NCBI RefSeq assembly: GCF_004342445.1
Contig: NZ_SLWW01000002.1
Location: forward strand, 248,001 to 312,000
DNA from: Rhodovulum euryhalinum
GTDB lineage: Bacteria; Pseudomonadota; Alphaproteobacteria; Rhodobacterales; Rhodobacteraceae
Direction of reading: 5' to 3'
DNA: 64,000 bases
Numbering within the stretch: position 1 is the first letter of the stretch; each line of letters opens with the position of its first letter. The notes beneath the pieces are model-generated. The model was not told where the DNA came from. It searched no databases and worked only from the letters and a program-made list of their open reading frames with translations. Shown here in pieces: positions 1 to 8,413 of the stretch. The position numbers and the translations under genes were made by a program.

Positions 1-1
1 C

Positions 2-157
2 GCGATCACGTCCTGCGGGTCGGGGGTGAACGGGGCGATGCTGAACCTCGCGCTGGAACTTGTGGGCCACCGCAACCACGCGCTTTACGACGGGGCCTGG
101 ACGGAATGGGGCATGTATAACGATCTGGCGGTCGAGACGGGGCCTGCGAAATGCTGA
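2..157 (+). CDS. sseA: 3-mercaptopyruvate/thiosulfate sulfurtransferase, C-terminal end only
   Basis: Only the last 51 codons lie in the window; the 5' end is beyond base 1. The visible part starts with the rhodanese active-site loop (TSCGSGVNGA, the cysteine being the persulfide-forming residue) and continues with ALYDGAWTEWG, the usual C-terminal signature of SseA-type two-domain sulfurtransferases, which move sulfur from mercaptopyruvate or thiosulfate to an acceptor. The stop overlaps the next start by 7 bp, so the two genes are probably co-translated. The family is clear; the exact substrate cannot be told from this fragment. Confidence 0.8.
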   Translation, partial: AITSCGSGVNGAMLNLALELVGHRNHALYDGAWTEWGMYNDLAVETGPAKC

Positions 158-1335
158 ACCTGCTGTCCCCGCAGACGCCCGACAAGATCATCGGCCTGAT
201 GCAGGCCTTCCGGGCCGATCCGCGAACGGACAAGATCGACCTGGGCGTGGGGGTCTACCGCGACGACGAGGGCCGGACCCGGGTGTTGCGTGCGGTCAAG
301 GCCGCCGAGGAACGGCTGTGGCGCAGCCAGGACACCAAGGGCTATGTCGGGATCGAGGGCGATCCGGCTTTCCTCGACGCGATGCGGGGGCTGGTGCTGG
401 GCGGTTCCGTGGCGCCCGAGCGGGTGGCGGCGGTCGCCACGCCCGGCGGCACGGCGGCGGTGCGGATCGCGCTTGACCTGGTCCGGCTGGCCAACCCCAA
501 GACGCGGGTCTTCGTGCCCGATCCGAGCTGGCCGAACCATGCGGCGATCATCGGGTTCGTCGGCCTCGAACGGGTGGATTACCGGTACTACGATGCCGTG
601 GGACGGACGCTCGACATGGCCGGCCTGCTGGCCGACCTGGAACGGACGGGGCCCGGCGATGTCGTGATCCTGCATGGCTGCTGCCACAACCCGACCGGGG
701 CGGATCTGAGCGCGCGGGACTGGGCCGAGGTGGGCAAGGTGCTGGCGCGGACGGGTGCGCTGGTGATGGTGGACCTCGCCTACCAGGGGTTCGGCGCGGG
801 GATCGAGGCGGATGCGGCCGGGCTGCGCGCGCTGGCGGCCAGCCTGCCCGAGATGCTGGTCGCGGTGAGCTGTTCCAAGAATTTCGGTCTTTACCGTGAA
901 CGGGTTGCGGCGATTCTGGCGGTGTCGGCCGATGCGGCGACCGCGGGGTTGGTGCGGGGCAACCTGTCGAACCTGAACCGGCAGACCTATGCCTTTCCGC
1001 CCGACCATGGCGCGCGGGTCGTCACCGAGATATTGGGGGACGCGGCGCTTTGCGATCAATGGATGGTTGAGCTCGACTCGATGCGGTTCCGGATGCAGGA
1101 GTTGCGCACGGCGCTGGCTGAAACCCTGCGCGACATCAGCGGATCGGACCGGTTTGCCTATCTGGCGGGGCAGCGGGGCATGTTCTCGCTGTTGGGTGCC
1201 AGTCCCGTGCAAGTCGCGAAAATGCGTGACGAAAAAGGGGTTTACGTGATCGGGGATAGCCGGATGAACGTGGCCGGCCTGACCGAGGCGAACATCCCGC
1301 GGGTGGCCGAGGCGATGCTGGCTGCGGGGCTTTAG
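151..1335 (+). CDS. Aromatic amino acid / aspartate aminotransferase (class I)
   Basis: 394 aa, a normal length for the PLP-dependent class I aspartate/tyrosine aminotransferases of the TyrB/AspC type. Such enzymes exchange amino groups between aspartate, tyrosine or phenylalanine and 2-oxoglutarate in the cytoplasm. The N-terminal DLGVGVYRDDEG, the central CCHNPTG and the motif SCSKNFGLYRER are all present; K243 in the last should form the Schiff base with PLP. The start overlaps the stop of the upstream sulfurtransferase gene. A strong hairpin lies between this gene and the convergent amtB. Substrate preference is inferred only from family resemblance. Confidence 0.93.
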   Translation: MLNLLSPQTPDKIIGLMQAFRADPRTDKIDLGVGVYRDDEGRTRVLRAVKAAEERLWRSQDTKGYVGIEGDPAFLDAMRGLVLGGSVAPERVAAVATPGGTAAVRIALDLVRLANPKTRVFVPDPSWPNHAAIIGFVGLERVDYRYYDAVGRTLDMAGLLADLERTGPGDVVILHGCCHNPTGADLSARDWAEVGKVLARTGALVMVDLAYQGFGAGIEADAAGLRALAASLPEMLVAVSCSKNFGLYRERVAAILAVSADAATAGLVRGNLSNLNRQTYAFPPDHGARVVTEILGDAALCDQWMVELDSMRFRMQELRTALAETLRDISGSDRFAYLAGQRGMFSLLGASPVQVAKMRDEKGVYVIGDSRMNVAGLTEANIPRVAEAMLAAGL

Positions 1336-1369
1336 GGCGCCGCGACCGATTATCGGAATTCCATATGGC

Positions 1370-1397
1370 AAAACGGCGGGGCCTTGGCCCCGCCGTT
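1370..1397 (-). terminator. Rho-independent terminator of glnK-amtB
   Basis: A perfect 12-bp inverted repeat, AACGGCGGGGCC / GGCCCCGCCGTT (1372-1383 and 1386-1397). Read on the minus strand it is followed by TTTTGCC, starting about 25 bases after the amtB stop. The U-tract is on the minus side only, but the hairpin may also slow transcripts arriving from the convergent aminotransferase gene. Confidence 0.8.
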
Positions 1398-1421
1398 CGC
1401 GTTTCGCACGACCCCTTCGGA

Positions 1422-2780
1422 TCAGCTGTGATAGGCCGCCTCGCCGTGGCTTGTGAGGTCGAGGCCCTGACGCTCGCTGTCGCTGTCGACCCGCAGGCCC
1501 ACGGTCATGTCCACGAGCTTGTACAGGACCAGCGAGACCAGGCCGCACCACACGATGGTGACGCCCACGGCCTGTGCCTGGATGATGGTCTGGCCGATCG
1601 CCGAATAGTCGTCGCCACCCTGGCCGCCGAACATCGAGCCGCCGAACAGGCCGGTGCCCAGCGCGCCGACGATGCCGCCGATGCCGTGGATGCCGAACAC
1701 GTCCAGGCTGTCGTCATAGCCGAACTGGTGCTTCACCTTGGCCACGAAGAGATAGCAGATCGGCGACACGATCAGACCCAGGAGGATGGCGCCCATCGGA
1801 CCCAACTGGCCACAGGCCGGGGTGATGGCAACCAGACCGGCGACCATGCCCGAAGCCGCGCCCAGCATCGAGGCCTTGCCGCGCAGCAGTGCCTCGACCG
1901 CCGACCAGGACAGAATCGCCGCCGCTGTCGCCACGAAGGTGTTGATGAAGGGCAGGCCGGTGAAGCCGTTGGCCTCGAGGTTCGAGCCCGCGTTGAAGCC
2001 GAACCAGCCGACCCACAGCATCGAGGCCCCGACCATGGTCAGCGTCATCGAGTGCGGCGCCATGTTGTCCTTGCCCATGCCGATCCGCGGTCCGATCAGG
2101 ATCGCGCCCACCAGGGCCGCCACGCCGGCGTTGATGTGCACCACGGTGCCGCCCGCGAAGTCAAGCGCGCCCATGTTGAACAGCAGGCCCGCGCCATCCC
2201 AGACCATGTGGGCGATCGGGAAGTAGACGAAAGTCGACCACAGCGCCACGAACAGCAGCACCGCCGAGAACTTGACCCGCTCGGCGAAGGAGCCCACGAT
2301 CAGCGCCGGCGTGATGACCGCGAAGGTCATCTGGAACGCGATGAAGACATATTCGGGAATCACCACCCCATCGGTGAAGGTAGCCGCCGTCGAATCGGGC
2401 GTCACGCCCGACAGGAACAGCTTGCCGAGGCCGCCCCAGAACGGTGAGGTGCTGCCGCCGAAGGCGAAGGAATAGCCCCAGAAGACCCAGATCACCATCA
2501 TCATGGCGGAGATCAGGGTACATTGCATCAGGACCGACAGCATGTTCTTGGTGCGCACGAGGCCGCCATAGAACAGCGCAAGACCCGGCATGGTCATGAA
2601 GAGGACCAGGATCGTCGCGGTCATCATCCAGGCGACATCGCCCTTGTCCATGGTTTCGCTTACCTCGGCCACGGCCTCGACGACCTCTTCGACCACGGTG
2701 GTATCCTGCGCGAGGGCAGGAAGGGCCGCAGCCGCGGCCAATGCCGCCGCGAGGCCCAGGGTTTTCTTGATGTTCATCAT
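1422..2780 (-). CDS. amtB: Ammonium transporter AmtB
   Basis: 452 aa Amt/MEP/Rh family channel for NH4+/NH3 uptake across the inner membrane. It begins with a cleavable-looking signal sequence ending ALAQ and an acidic linker, followed by about 11 hydrophobic segments. Family motifs include FYGGLVR, FYAGST-like LFYGG, the pore-histidine region FPIAHMVWDGAG and the second histidine region FGIHGIGGIVG. It lies 33 bp downstream of glnK on the same strand, the standard glnK-amtB operon, in which unmodified GlnK trimers plug the channel when nitrogen is plentiful. Two adjacent ATGs occur after an AAGGA ribosome site; the first is used here. Confidence 0.97.
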   Translation of the reverse strand: MMNIKKTLGLAAALAAAAALPALAQDTTVVEEVVEAVAEVSETMDKGDVAWMMTATILVLFMTMPGLALFYGGLVRTKNMLSVLMQCTLISAMMMVIWVFWGYSFAFGGSTSPFWGGLGKLFLSGVTPDSTAATFTDGVVIPEYVFIAFQMTFAVITPALIVGSFAERVKFSAVLLFVALWSTFVYFPIAHMVWDGAGLLFNMGALDFAGGTVVHINAGVAALVGAILIGPRIGMGKDNMAPHSMTLTMVGASMLWVGWFGFNAGSNLEANGFTGLPFINTFVATAAAILSWSAVEALLRGKASMLGAASGMVAGLVAITPACGQLGPMGAILLGLIVSPICYLFVAKVKHQFGYDDSLDVFGIHGIGGIVGALGTGLFGGSMFGGQGGDDYSAIGQTIIQAQAVGVTIVWCGLVSLVLYKLVDMTVGLRVDSDSERQGLDLTSHGEAAYHS

Positions 2781-2813
2781 CTTCCTTGTCTCTCTATCCC
2801 TGAAATTCGCGCG

Positions 2814-3152
2814 TCAGATCGCGTCTTCATTGGTTTCGCCGGTCCGCACGCGCACCGCCTGGTTCACGTCGAGGACGAAGATCTTGCCGTCGCCGATCTT
2901 GTCGGTCTTGGCGGTCTTCGCGATCGTCTCGACGACCTGATCGGCCATGGCGGACGACACGACGATCTCGAGCTTGACCTTGGGGACGAAGTTCACGGCG
3001 TATTCCGCGCCGCGGTAGATTTCCGTGTGGCCGGACTGGGAGCCGAAGCCCTTGATCTCGGTCACCATCATGCCGCGCACGCCAATGGCGGTGAGCGCTT
3101 CCCTCACCTCCTCCAGCTTGAACGGCTTGATTGCAGCAATGATCAGTTTCAC
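2814..3152 (-). CDS. glnK: Nitrogen regulatory protein P-II (GlnK)
   Basis: 112 aa, exactly the P-II length, if translation begins at the GTG at 3152, which has GGAAGG eight bases upstream. A longer reading frame to 3422 exists but adds non-homologous sequence. The protein starts MKLIIAAIKPFKLEEV; the T-loop RGAEYAVNF carries Tyr51, the site of uridylylation by GlnD, and the C-terminal KIFVLDVNQAVRVRTGE matches the P-II consensus. It senses ATP/ADP and 2-oxoglutarate and controls AmtB, encoded immediately downstream, and the Ntr system. GlnB and GlnK cannot be told apart by sequence alone; the amtB neighbour favours GlnK. Confidence 0.96.
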   Translation of the reverse strand: MKLIIAAIKPFKLEEVREALTAIGVRGMMVTEIKGFGSQSGHTEIYRGAEYAVNFVPKVKLEIVVSSAMADQVVETIAKTAKTDKIGDGKIFVLDVNQAVRVRTGETNEDAI

Positions 3153-3270
3153 GTCATGACCCTTCCGGTTCTGGCAGGCGGTCCTGCGGGATTTCACGAG
3201 GCAAGGAGGGGCCGCAGGGGCGGGGGAGACAAGAAAACCCCGGCGTCGGGGGCGGGTGAGGCGCGGAAGT

Positions 3271-3289
3271 TTGCACATTTTTTGCACAT
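3271..3289. repeat. Short direct repeat TTGCACAT in the glnK / PBP divergent promoter region
   Basis: TTGCACAT occurs twice, separated by TTT, so the copies recur every 11 bp, about one helical turn. It lies in an AT-rich patch of the 259-bp gap between divergent glnK and the penicillin-binding protein gene. The pattern suits a regulator binding one face of the helix. It also resembles a sigma-54 element (TTGCAC-N5-TTGCA) but lacks the GG of the -24 box and points away from glnK. Function unproven. Confidence 0.35.
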
Positions 3290-3411
3290 AAAGATTTGGA
3301 CGATTAATTTTTATGCGTAAATGAAAGGGCCCTTGCGCGTGCCTGGGAACTCCACATTGCCGTGCGGGCGGGGTATGGTGCCGAGAGGCAGGCAGAACAA
3401 TCGGAACGGCA

Positions 3412-5583
3412 ATGAGCAGCAAGGGCCGCAGAACACCGCCGCTGGTGGCGGAACGGCGCTATACCGGCAAAAAGGCGCCCGCCAAGAAGCGCGCGCCCAC
3501 GCGCCGCGGATCGGGCGGCGGCCGGCGGCGCACGGCGCGCCGGCACAGCAATCCAGTGGTGGCGGCGATCACGGGGCTGTTTCGCTGGATCCTGCGGCTT
3601 GTCTGGCGCATCGGCTCGCGGCTGGCGCTGATGACGGCATTGGTGGTTGGGCTTGCGGTGCTGTACTTCCACGTCCAGCTTCCGCCGGTCTCGGCGCTGC
3701 TGGACGGGCGCAACCGCGGGTCGGTGACGCTTCTGGACCGGCATGGCGAGGTCTTTGCCTGGCGCGGTGAACAGTTCGGCGGGCAGATCAGCGCCGGCAC
3801 CGTGGCGCCCGCCCCGAAACACGCGGTCATCGCCACCGAGGACCGCCGCTTCTATCGCCATTTCGGGGTGGACCCGCTGGGCGTTGCGGGGGCGGTGCGG
3901 ATCAACCTGTCCGAGGGGCGGGGGCCGTTCTCGGGCCATGGCGGGTCGACCATCACGCAGCAGACCGCCAAGCTGCTGTGCCTGGGCGTGGCCTATGACC
4001 CCAAGCAATGGAAGAGCGAGGCCGAGTACGAGGCCGATTGCCGCCGCACCACCCTGGGCCGCAAGGCCAAGGAGGCGGTCTATGCGATGGCAATGGAGGC
4101 CAAGTATACCAAGGACGAGATCCTGACGATCTATCTGAACCGCGCCTATCTGGGCGCCGGGGCGCGCGGGTTCGAGGCCGCGGCGCAACGCTATTTCGGC
4201 AAGTCGGCGAACCAGGTGACGCCGTCCGAGGCGGCGATGCTGGCGGGGCTGCTGAAGGCGCCGACGACCTATGCGCCGACCAACAACCTGGAACGCTCGC
4301 GCAACCGGGCGAACCTGATCCTGGGGCTGATGCAGGACCAGGGCTATCTGAGCGCCAAGGACGCGGCGATCGCCAAGGCCAACCCGGCGGTGCTGTCGCA
4401 GGCGGCCGAATCGCGCTCGGGCGGGTATTTCGCCGACTGGGTGATGGGCGCGGGCCCCGATTTCCTGACCCGGGACACCACCGAGGACGTGATCATCCGC
4501 ACGACCTTTGATGCGCGGCTGCAAAAGGCCGCCGAAGACGCGCTGCGGGACGTGTTCGAGACCAAGGTCAAGCCGGGGTCGAAGGCCGAGGCGGCGATCG
4601 TGGTGATGTCGGCGGATGGCGCGGTCAGGGCAATGGTCGGCGGGCGCAAGACCAGTATCGGCGGGTTCAACCGCGCGACCATGGCGCTGCGCCAGACCGG
4701 GTCGGCGTTCAAGCCCTTCGTCTATGCCGCGGCGCTGGACCTTGGCTTCACGCCGAACGCGACCGTGGAGGACGAACCCTACACGATCAACGTGCCGGGG
4801 TCGGGGCGCTATTCGCCCGAGAACTATGACCGCCGGTTCCACGGACGGGTGACGCTCACCGAGGCGCTGCAACATTCCTACAACATCCCCGCGGTGAAGG
4901 TGTCGGAATCGGTCGGGCGCGAGAACGTGCGCCGGATCGCGGCCGATTTCGGGCTGGACAGCGACCTGGCGCTGGGCCCGGCGCTGGCGCTGGGGGCCTC
5001 GGAATCGACGCTGATCAACATGACCGGCGCCTATGCGGGCATCCTGAACGGCGGGTCCAGCGTGACGCCCTACGGGCTGGTGGATCTGCGGCTGAAGGGC
5101 GAGCGCGAGCCGCTGATGGGCCAGGACGGCGGCATGGGCGAACGGGTGATCTCGGAACGCGCCGCCCGCAGCCTTGTCTACATGATGACCCGGGTGATCG
5201 AGGCCGGCACCGGGCAGCGCGCGAAACTGCCCGGCTGGCAGGTCGCGGGCAAGACCGGCACCACCTCGGCGGTGCGCGACGCGTGGTTCGTGGGCTTTAC
5301 CGCCGAGTATGTGGCGGGCGTCTGGATGGGCTATGACGACAACACGCCGATGTCAGGGGTCACCGGCGGCGGGCTGCCCGCCGACATCTGGCGCGAGGTC
5401 ATGGTGCGGGTGCATGACGGGCTGACGCCGCGGCCGCTGCCCATGCTGGTGCCCGAGCCGCCGGAGAACGCCCCGCGGCAGGAGGCCCGGCCGCATGGCG
5501 AGGCCCGCCCGGGTGGCGGCGACATGGCCGAACGCATCCTGCAAGAGGTGCTGGGCGTGATCCTGGGAACGAACCGGAACTGA
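3412..5583 (+). CDS. Bifunctional penicillin-binding protein (glycosyltransferase/transpeptidase, PBP1 class)
   Basis: 723 aa class A PBP that polymerises and cross-links peptidoglycan in the periplasm. A very basic cytoplasmic tail (residues 1-48, rich in Arg/Lys) precedes one membrane anchor (about 71-88). The GT51 domain follows, with EDRRFYRHFG (catalytic Glu143) and GGSTITQQTAK. The transpeptidase domain has SAFK (Ser431), SYN (489-491) and KTG (614-616), all intact. The C-terminal tail is rich in Pro, Arg and Gly. It is divergent from glnK and convergent with mlaC, so apparently monocistronic. PBP1A versus 1C cannot be settled here. Confidence 0.93.
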   Translation: MSSKGRRTPPLVAERRYTGKKAPAKKRAPTRRGSGGGRRRTARRHSNPVVAAITGLFRWILRLVWRIGSRLALMTALVVGLAVLYFHVQLPPVSALLDGRNRGSVTLLDRHGEVFAWRGEQFGGQISAGTVAPAPKHAVIATEDRRFYRHFGVDPLGVAGAVRINLSEGRGPFSGHGGSTITQQTAKLLCLGVAYDPKQWKSEAEYEADCRRTTLGRKAKEAVYAMAMEAKYTKDEILTIYLNRAYLGAGARGFEAAAQRYFGKSANQVTPSEAAMLAGLLKAPTTYAPTNNLERSRNRANLILGLMQDQGYLSAKDAAIAKANPAVLSQAAESRSGGYFADWVMGAGPDFLTRDTTEDVIIRTTFDARLQKAAEDALRDVFETKVKPGSKAEAAIVVMSADGAVRAMVGGRKTSIGGFNRATMALRQTGSAFKPFVYAAALDLGFTPNATVEDEPYTINVPGSGRYSPENYDRRFHGRVTLTEALQHSYNIPAVKVSESVGRENVRRIAADFGLDSDLALGPALALGASESTLINMTGAYAGILNGGSSVTPYGLVDLRLKGEREPLMGQDGGMGERVISERAARSLVYMMTRVIEAGTGQRAKLPGWQVAGKTGTTSAVRDAWFVGFTAEYVAGVWMGYDDNTPMSGVTGGGLPADIWREVMVRVHDGLTPRPLPMLVPEPPENAPRQEARPHGEARPGGGDMAERILQEVLGVILGTNRN

Positions 5584-5604
5584 AATCCGCGCCCCGCCCG
5601 GGCC

Positions 5605-6222
5605 TCAGCCCATGCGGCGCAGGTCCTGGATCAGCGCATCCAGATTGCCGCGGCGCTGGTCGAGCAGGGCGCCGATCTCGGTGCGCTCGGTCGCCAGCAT
5701 GTTCACGCCTTCGATGAAGATGTTGAAGAACAGGTCGCGCCCGGACCGGTCGGAGACCAGGAACACCACGTCGAAGGGCGCCTGGCCGCGCAGCATTGCC
5801 GTGGTCTTGACCTCGTGGAAATTCTTGTAGGGCCGCGCCTCGCGCACCTTGAGTTCGCCGCCGATGAATTCGCGGAAGCGGCGTCCATACTTGCGCGAGA
5901 TATAGCCCTGGAAGGCGCCGGTGAAGGCGCGCATCTGCGCCGCGCTGGCCGAGCGCGCGGCCACCCCCAGCGCCGAACGCGCGATGATCGGCACGTCGGC
6001 GTAACGGGCAAAGATCCGCTCGAACTCGGGCAGCATCTGCGCCTCGGACCGGCCGGAATTGATGACGCGGTTGATGTCGCCGATGACCCGGTCGATCAAC
6101 TGAGCGGCCTGATCGGTGGTCAGGGCGTCCGCCCCGCGCGGCAGCGCCAGCAACACACCCGCGCCAAGACCGGCGGCCAGCAGGTGGCGGCGGCGGGGAT
6201 CAGCGGGCGGGAACGTCGGCAT
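5605..6222 (-). CDS. mlaC: Phospholipid-binding transport protein MlaC
   Basis: 205 aa periplasmic Tol/Mla toluene-tolerance Ttg2D/MlaC family protein that ferries phospholipids between the MlaA outer-membrane lipoprotein and the inner-membrane Mla transporter. The start at 6222 follows GAGGA by five bases inside the 3' end of mlaA, giving a 23-bp overlap. The N-terminus PRRRHLLAAG followed by a hydrophobic stretch resembles a Tat signal. The mature part shows the family pattern FARYADVPIIARSALG, YISRKYGRRF and FFNIFIEGVNM. The transporter genes mlaFED are not in this window. Confidence 0.9.
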   Translation of the reverse strand: MPTFPPADPRRRHLLAAGLGAGVLLALPRGADALTTDQAAQLIDRVIGDINRVINSGRSEAQMLPEFERIFARYADVPIIARSALGVAARSASAAQMRAFTGAFQGYISRKYGRRFREFIGGELKVREARPYKNFHEVKTTAMLRGQAPFDVVFLVSDRSGRDLFFNIFIEGVNMLATERTEIGALLDQRRGNLDALIQDLRRMG

Positions 6223-6967
6223 AGGGGTCCTCATACGGGTCGAAATAGTTCGGCTGGGCGCCGCGGCCAAGCTGGAACCGCCGGTTCTGAAGATAGATCT
6301 GGCGGCTTTGCGCATAGCTGTCGGCACTGTCGTAGAGAATCGAGTCGACCAGGTCGCGCCGTTCGTAGCGCTGGTTGAGCCCCGACAGTGCCCGCGAGCC
6401 CGCCGCCGTGTCGCGCTGGTCGGCATGGGGCAGGTGGCGCAGCGGGTTCATCGCGAAGTCGACCACGCGGCCCAGCGTGTCGCGACCGGTCGAGGGGCCG
6501 AGTACCGGCAATTCGACATAATCGCCCTCGGCCACGCCCCAGACATGCAGCGTCTCGCCAAAATCGGTCGTGATCGCGGTCGCGCCCATCGCCGTTGCGG
6601 GATCGAACAGACCGCCGATCCCGATGGTCGAGTTGATCAGGAAGCGCGTGGTGTTCTGCGCCGCATCGCCAGGGCGCAGTTGCAGCAGGCTGTTGATCAC
6701 CGCGCCCGGCAGCGACAGGTTCGAGGCGAAATTGCCAAGGCCGGTGCGCATGGGGCGTGGCACCACGCTGCCATAGGCGATGGACGCCGGGCGAACCACG
6801 GTCCGGTCGAGCGCCACGTTCGCGCGGTGCATCTCGCGGTTCTGCGCCTCGTGCGGATCGGACAGGCCGGTGGGAATCGGCGCGGCACAGCCGGCCATCA
6901 GGACAAGCGCCAGAGTTGCCGCAAGAAGGCGCGGCCGGTGAGACGGGACTATCGCGAACCGGGACAA
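6200..6967 (-). CDS. mlaA: Outer-membrane lipoprotein MlaA (VacJ)
   Basis: 255 aa. A lipoprotein signal peptide ends in the lipobox LMAGC (Cys27). The rest follows MlaA/VacJ: DPHEAQNREMHRANVALD, NTTRFLINSTIGIGGLFD, DFGETLHVWGVAEGDYVELP and a tail with NLRRFQ-like repeats. MlaA removes mislocalised phospholipid from the outer leaflet of the outer membrane and hands it to MlaC, encoded immediately downstream with a 23-bp overlap. Transcription must begin in the 174-bp gap shared with the divergent RidA-like gene. Confidence 0.94.
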   Translation of the reverse strand: MSRFAIVPSHRPRLLAATLALVLMAGCAAPIPTGLSDPHEAQNREMHRANVALDRTVVRPASIAYGSVVPRPMRTGLGNFASNLSLPGAVINSLLQLRPGDAAQNTTRFLINSTIGIGGLFDPATAMGATAITTDFGETLHVWGVAEGDYVELPVLGPSTGRDTLGRVVDFAMNPLRHLPHADQRDTAAGSRALSGLNQRYERRDLVDSILYDSADSYAQSRQIYLQNRRFQLGRGAQPNYFDPYEDPYADVPAR

Positions 6968-7141
6968 GGGCGGAATCCGGACCAGACCTAGACAACCGGG
7001 CTACCGAACCATGCCCGGCCCCGGATCTCAAGGCCCAAGACCCCGACCTTGACAGGGAAACGTCTTCATTTTTCGGTTTCGCCCGGCCGGACCCGGCTGT
7101 AGCGTCGGCAGCCAACAGGAACAGTCTCCCGGAGAGCACCC

Positions 7142-7606
7142 ATGAGCGGACGAATCGAGGCCCGGCTGGCCGAGCTTGGCGTCACCCTGACCGAGGCCCC
7201 GGCCCCGGCGGCGAACTATGTGCCCTATGTCGTCTCGGGCGACCTGGTGTTCGTCTCGGGCCAGATCGCGATGGAAAAAGGCACCTTCATCACCGGCAAG
7301 CTGGGCGCCGACATGGACGTGGCGGCGGGTGCTGCAGCGGCGCGGACCTGCGCGATCAGCCTGCTGTCCCAGGTCCGGGCGGCCTGCGGCGGCGATCTGG
7401 ACCGGCTGCAGCGGGTGGTCAAGCTGACCGGTTTCGTCAACTCCACCCCCGAGTTCGGCGACCAGCCGAAGGTTGTGAACGGCGCGTCCGATTTCCTGGT
7501 CGAGGCGCTGGGCGATGCCGGGCGCCATTCGCGCTCCGCGGTCAGCGCGGCGTCGCTGCCCTTTGGCGTGGCGGTCGAGATCGAGGGCATCTTCGAAATC
7601 CGATGA
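7142..7606 (+). CDS. RidA/YjgF-family protein
   Basis: 154 aa YjgF/YER057c/UK114-fold protein. The start ATG follows CCGGAGAGCACCC. Motifs include NYVPYVVSGDLVFVSGQI near the N-terminus and FGDQPKVVNGASDFLVEALG and HSRSAVSAASLPFGVAVEIE in the second half, typical of the longer RidA-like subgroup. RidA proper hydrolyses reactive imines and enamines, but members of this longer group often lack a proven activity. It is the first of four genes joined by ATGA overlaps or short gaps. The family is certain, the reaction is not. Confidence 0.88.
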   Translation: MSGRIEARLAELGVTLTEAPAPAANYVPYVVSGDLVFVSGQIAMEKGTFITGKLGADMDVAAGAAAARTCAISLLSQVRAACGGDLDRLQRVVKLTGFVNSTPEFGDQPKVVNGASDFLVEALGDAGRHSRSAVSAASLPFGVAVEIEGIFEIR

Positions 7607-8367
7607 CCGCGCTGCCCCCGGCCTTTCTGGCCGCGCCGATCGCCCACCGGGCATTGCACGACCGCACGGCGGGCCGCCCCGAGAACTCGATCGAGGCGGT
7701 GCGCGCGGCGGTCGCAGCGGGCTTTGGCATCGAGATCGACATCCAGCCCGCCCTGGACGGGGCGCCGATGGTGTTCCACGATTACGACCTGAAGCGGCTG
7801 ACCGGCGCCACGGGGGCCATTTCCCAGCGCAGCCGGGCGGAACTGCGCGAGTTGCCGCTGCTGGGCGGGGTCTGCGCGATCCCGACGCTAGAAGACGTGC
7901 TGGACGAGGTCGCGGGCCGGGTACCCCTGCTGATCGAGATCAAGGACCAGGACGGCGCGATGGGGCGCGGCGTCGGTCCGTTGGAACGCGCGGTGGCGCG
8001 GGTGCTGGCGGGCTATGACGGGCCCGTTGCGCTGATGTCTTTCAACCCCCATTCGGTGGCGGAGCTGGCCGAGGCCGCCCCGGACATCCCGCGCGGGCTG
8101 ACCACCTGCGCCTATCAGCGGCCGGGCTGGCCCGCCCTGCCCGGCCCGGTGCGCAGGCTGCTGCGCGCGATCCCCGATTTCGACAGAGTCGACGCCGCGT
8201 TCATCTCGCATCGCTGGTCCGACCTCGCGCGGCCGCGGGTGGCCGAACTGAAGGCGCAGGGCGCGGCGATCCTGTGCTGGACGACCCGCAGCCCAAGGGA
8301 CGAGGCCGCGGCGCGGTCGGTCGCGCAGAACGTCACCTTCGAGGGCTATGTCCCGCCACTGGCTTGA
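7603..8367 (+). CDS. Glycerophosphodiester phosphodiesterase
   Basis: 254 aa GDPD/TIM-barrel enzyme that hydrolyses glycerophosphodiesters to glycerol-3-phosphate and an alcohol. The metal and catalytic motifs are present in order: IAHRAL, RPENSIEA, GIEIDIQ, VFHDYDLKRLTG and LLIEIKDQ. It has no signal peptide, so is probably cytoplasmic, like UgpQ. Its ATG overlaps the stop of the RidA-like gene in an ATGA, so the two are translationally coupled. Confidence 0.93.
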   Translation: MTALPPAFLAAPIAHRALHDRTAGRPENSIEAVRAAVAAGFGIEIDIQPALDGAPMVFHDYDLKRLTGATGAISQRSRAELRELPLLGGVCAIPTLEDVLDEVAGRVPLLIEIKDQDGAMGRGVGPLERAVARVLAGYDGPVALMSFNPHSVAELAEAAPDIPRGLTTCAYQRPGWPALPGPVRRLLRAIPDFDRVDAAFISHRWSDLARPRVAELKAQGAAILCWTTRSPRDEAAARSVAQNVTFEGYVPPLA

Positions 8368-8413
8368 CCCGGGCGGGCCCCGGCCCATCTGACCCCGAGG
8401 CAGGGGAGCAGGG

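Noticed and set aside
3271-3286. Sigma-54 promoter TTGCAC-N5-TTGCA
   Set aside because: The essential GG of the -24 element is missing and the orientation is toward the penicillin-binding protein gene rather than glnK-amtB.
2523-3320. A plus-strand open frame across the amtB start and glnK
   Set aside because: It covers known genes on the other strand and its protein resembles nothing; a by-product of codon bias.
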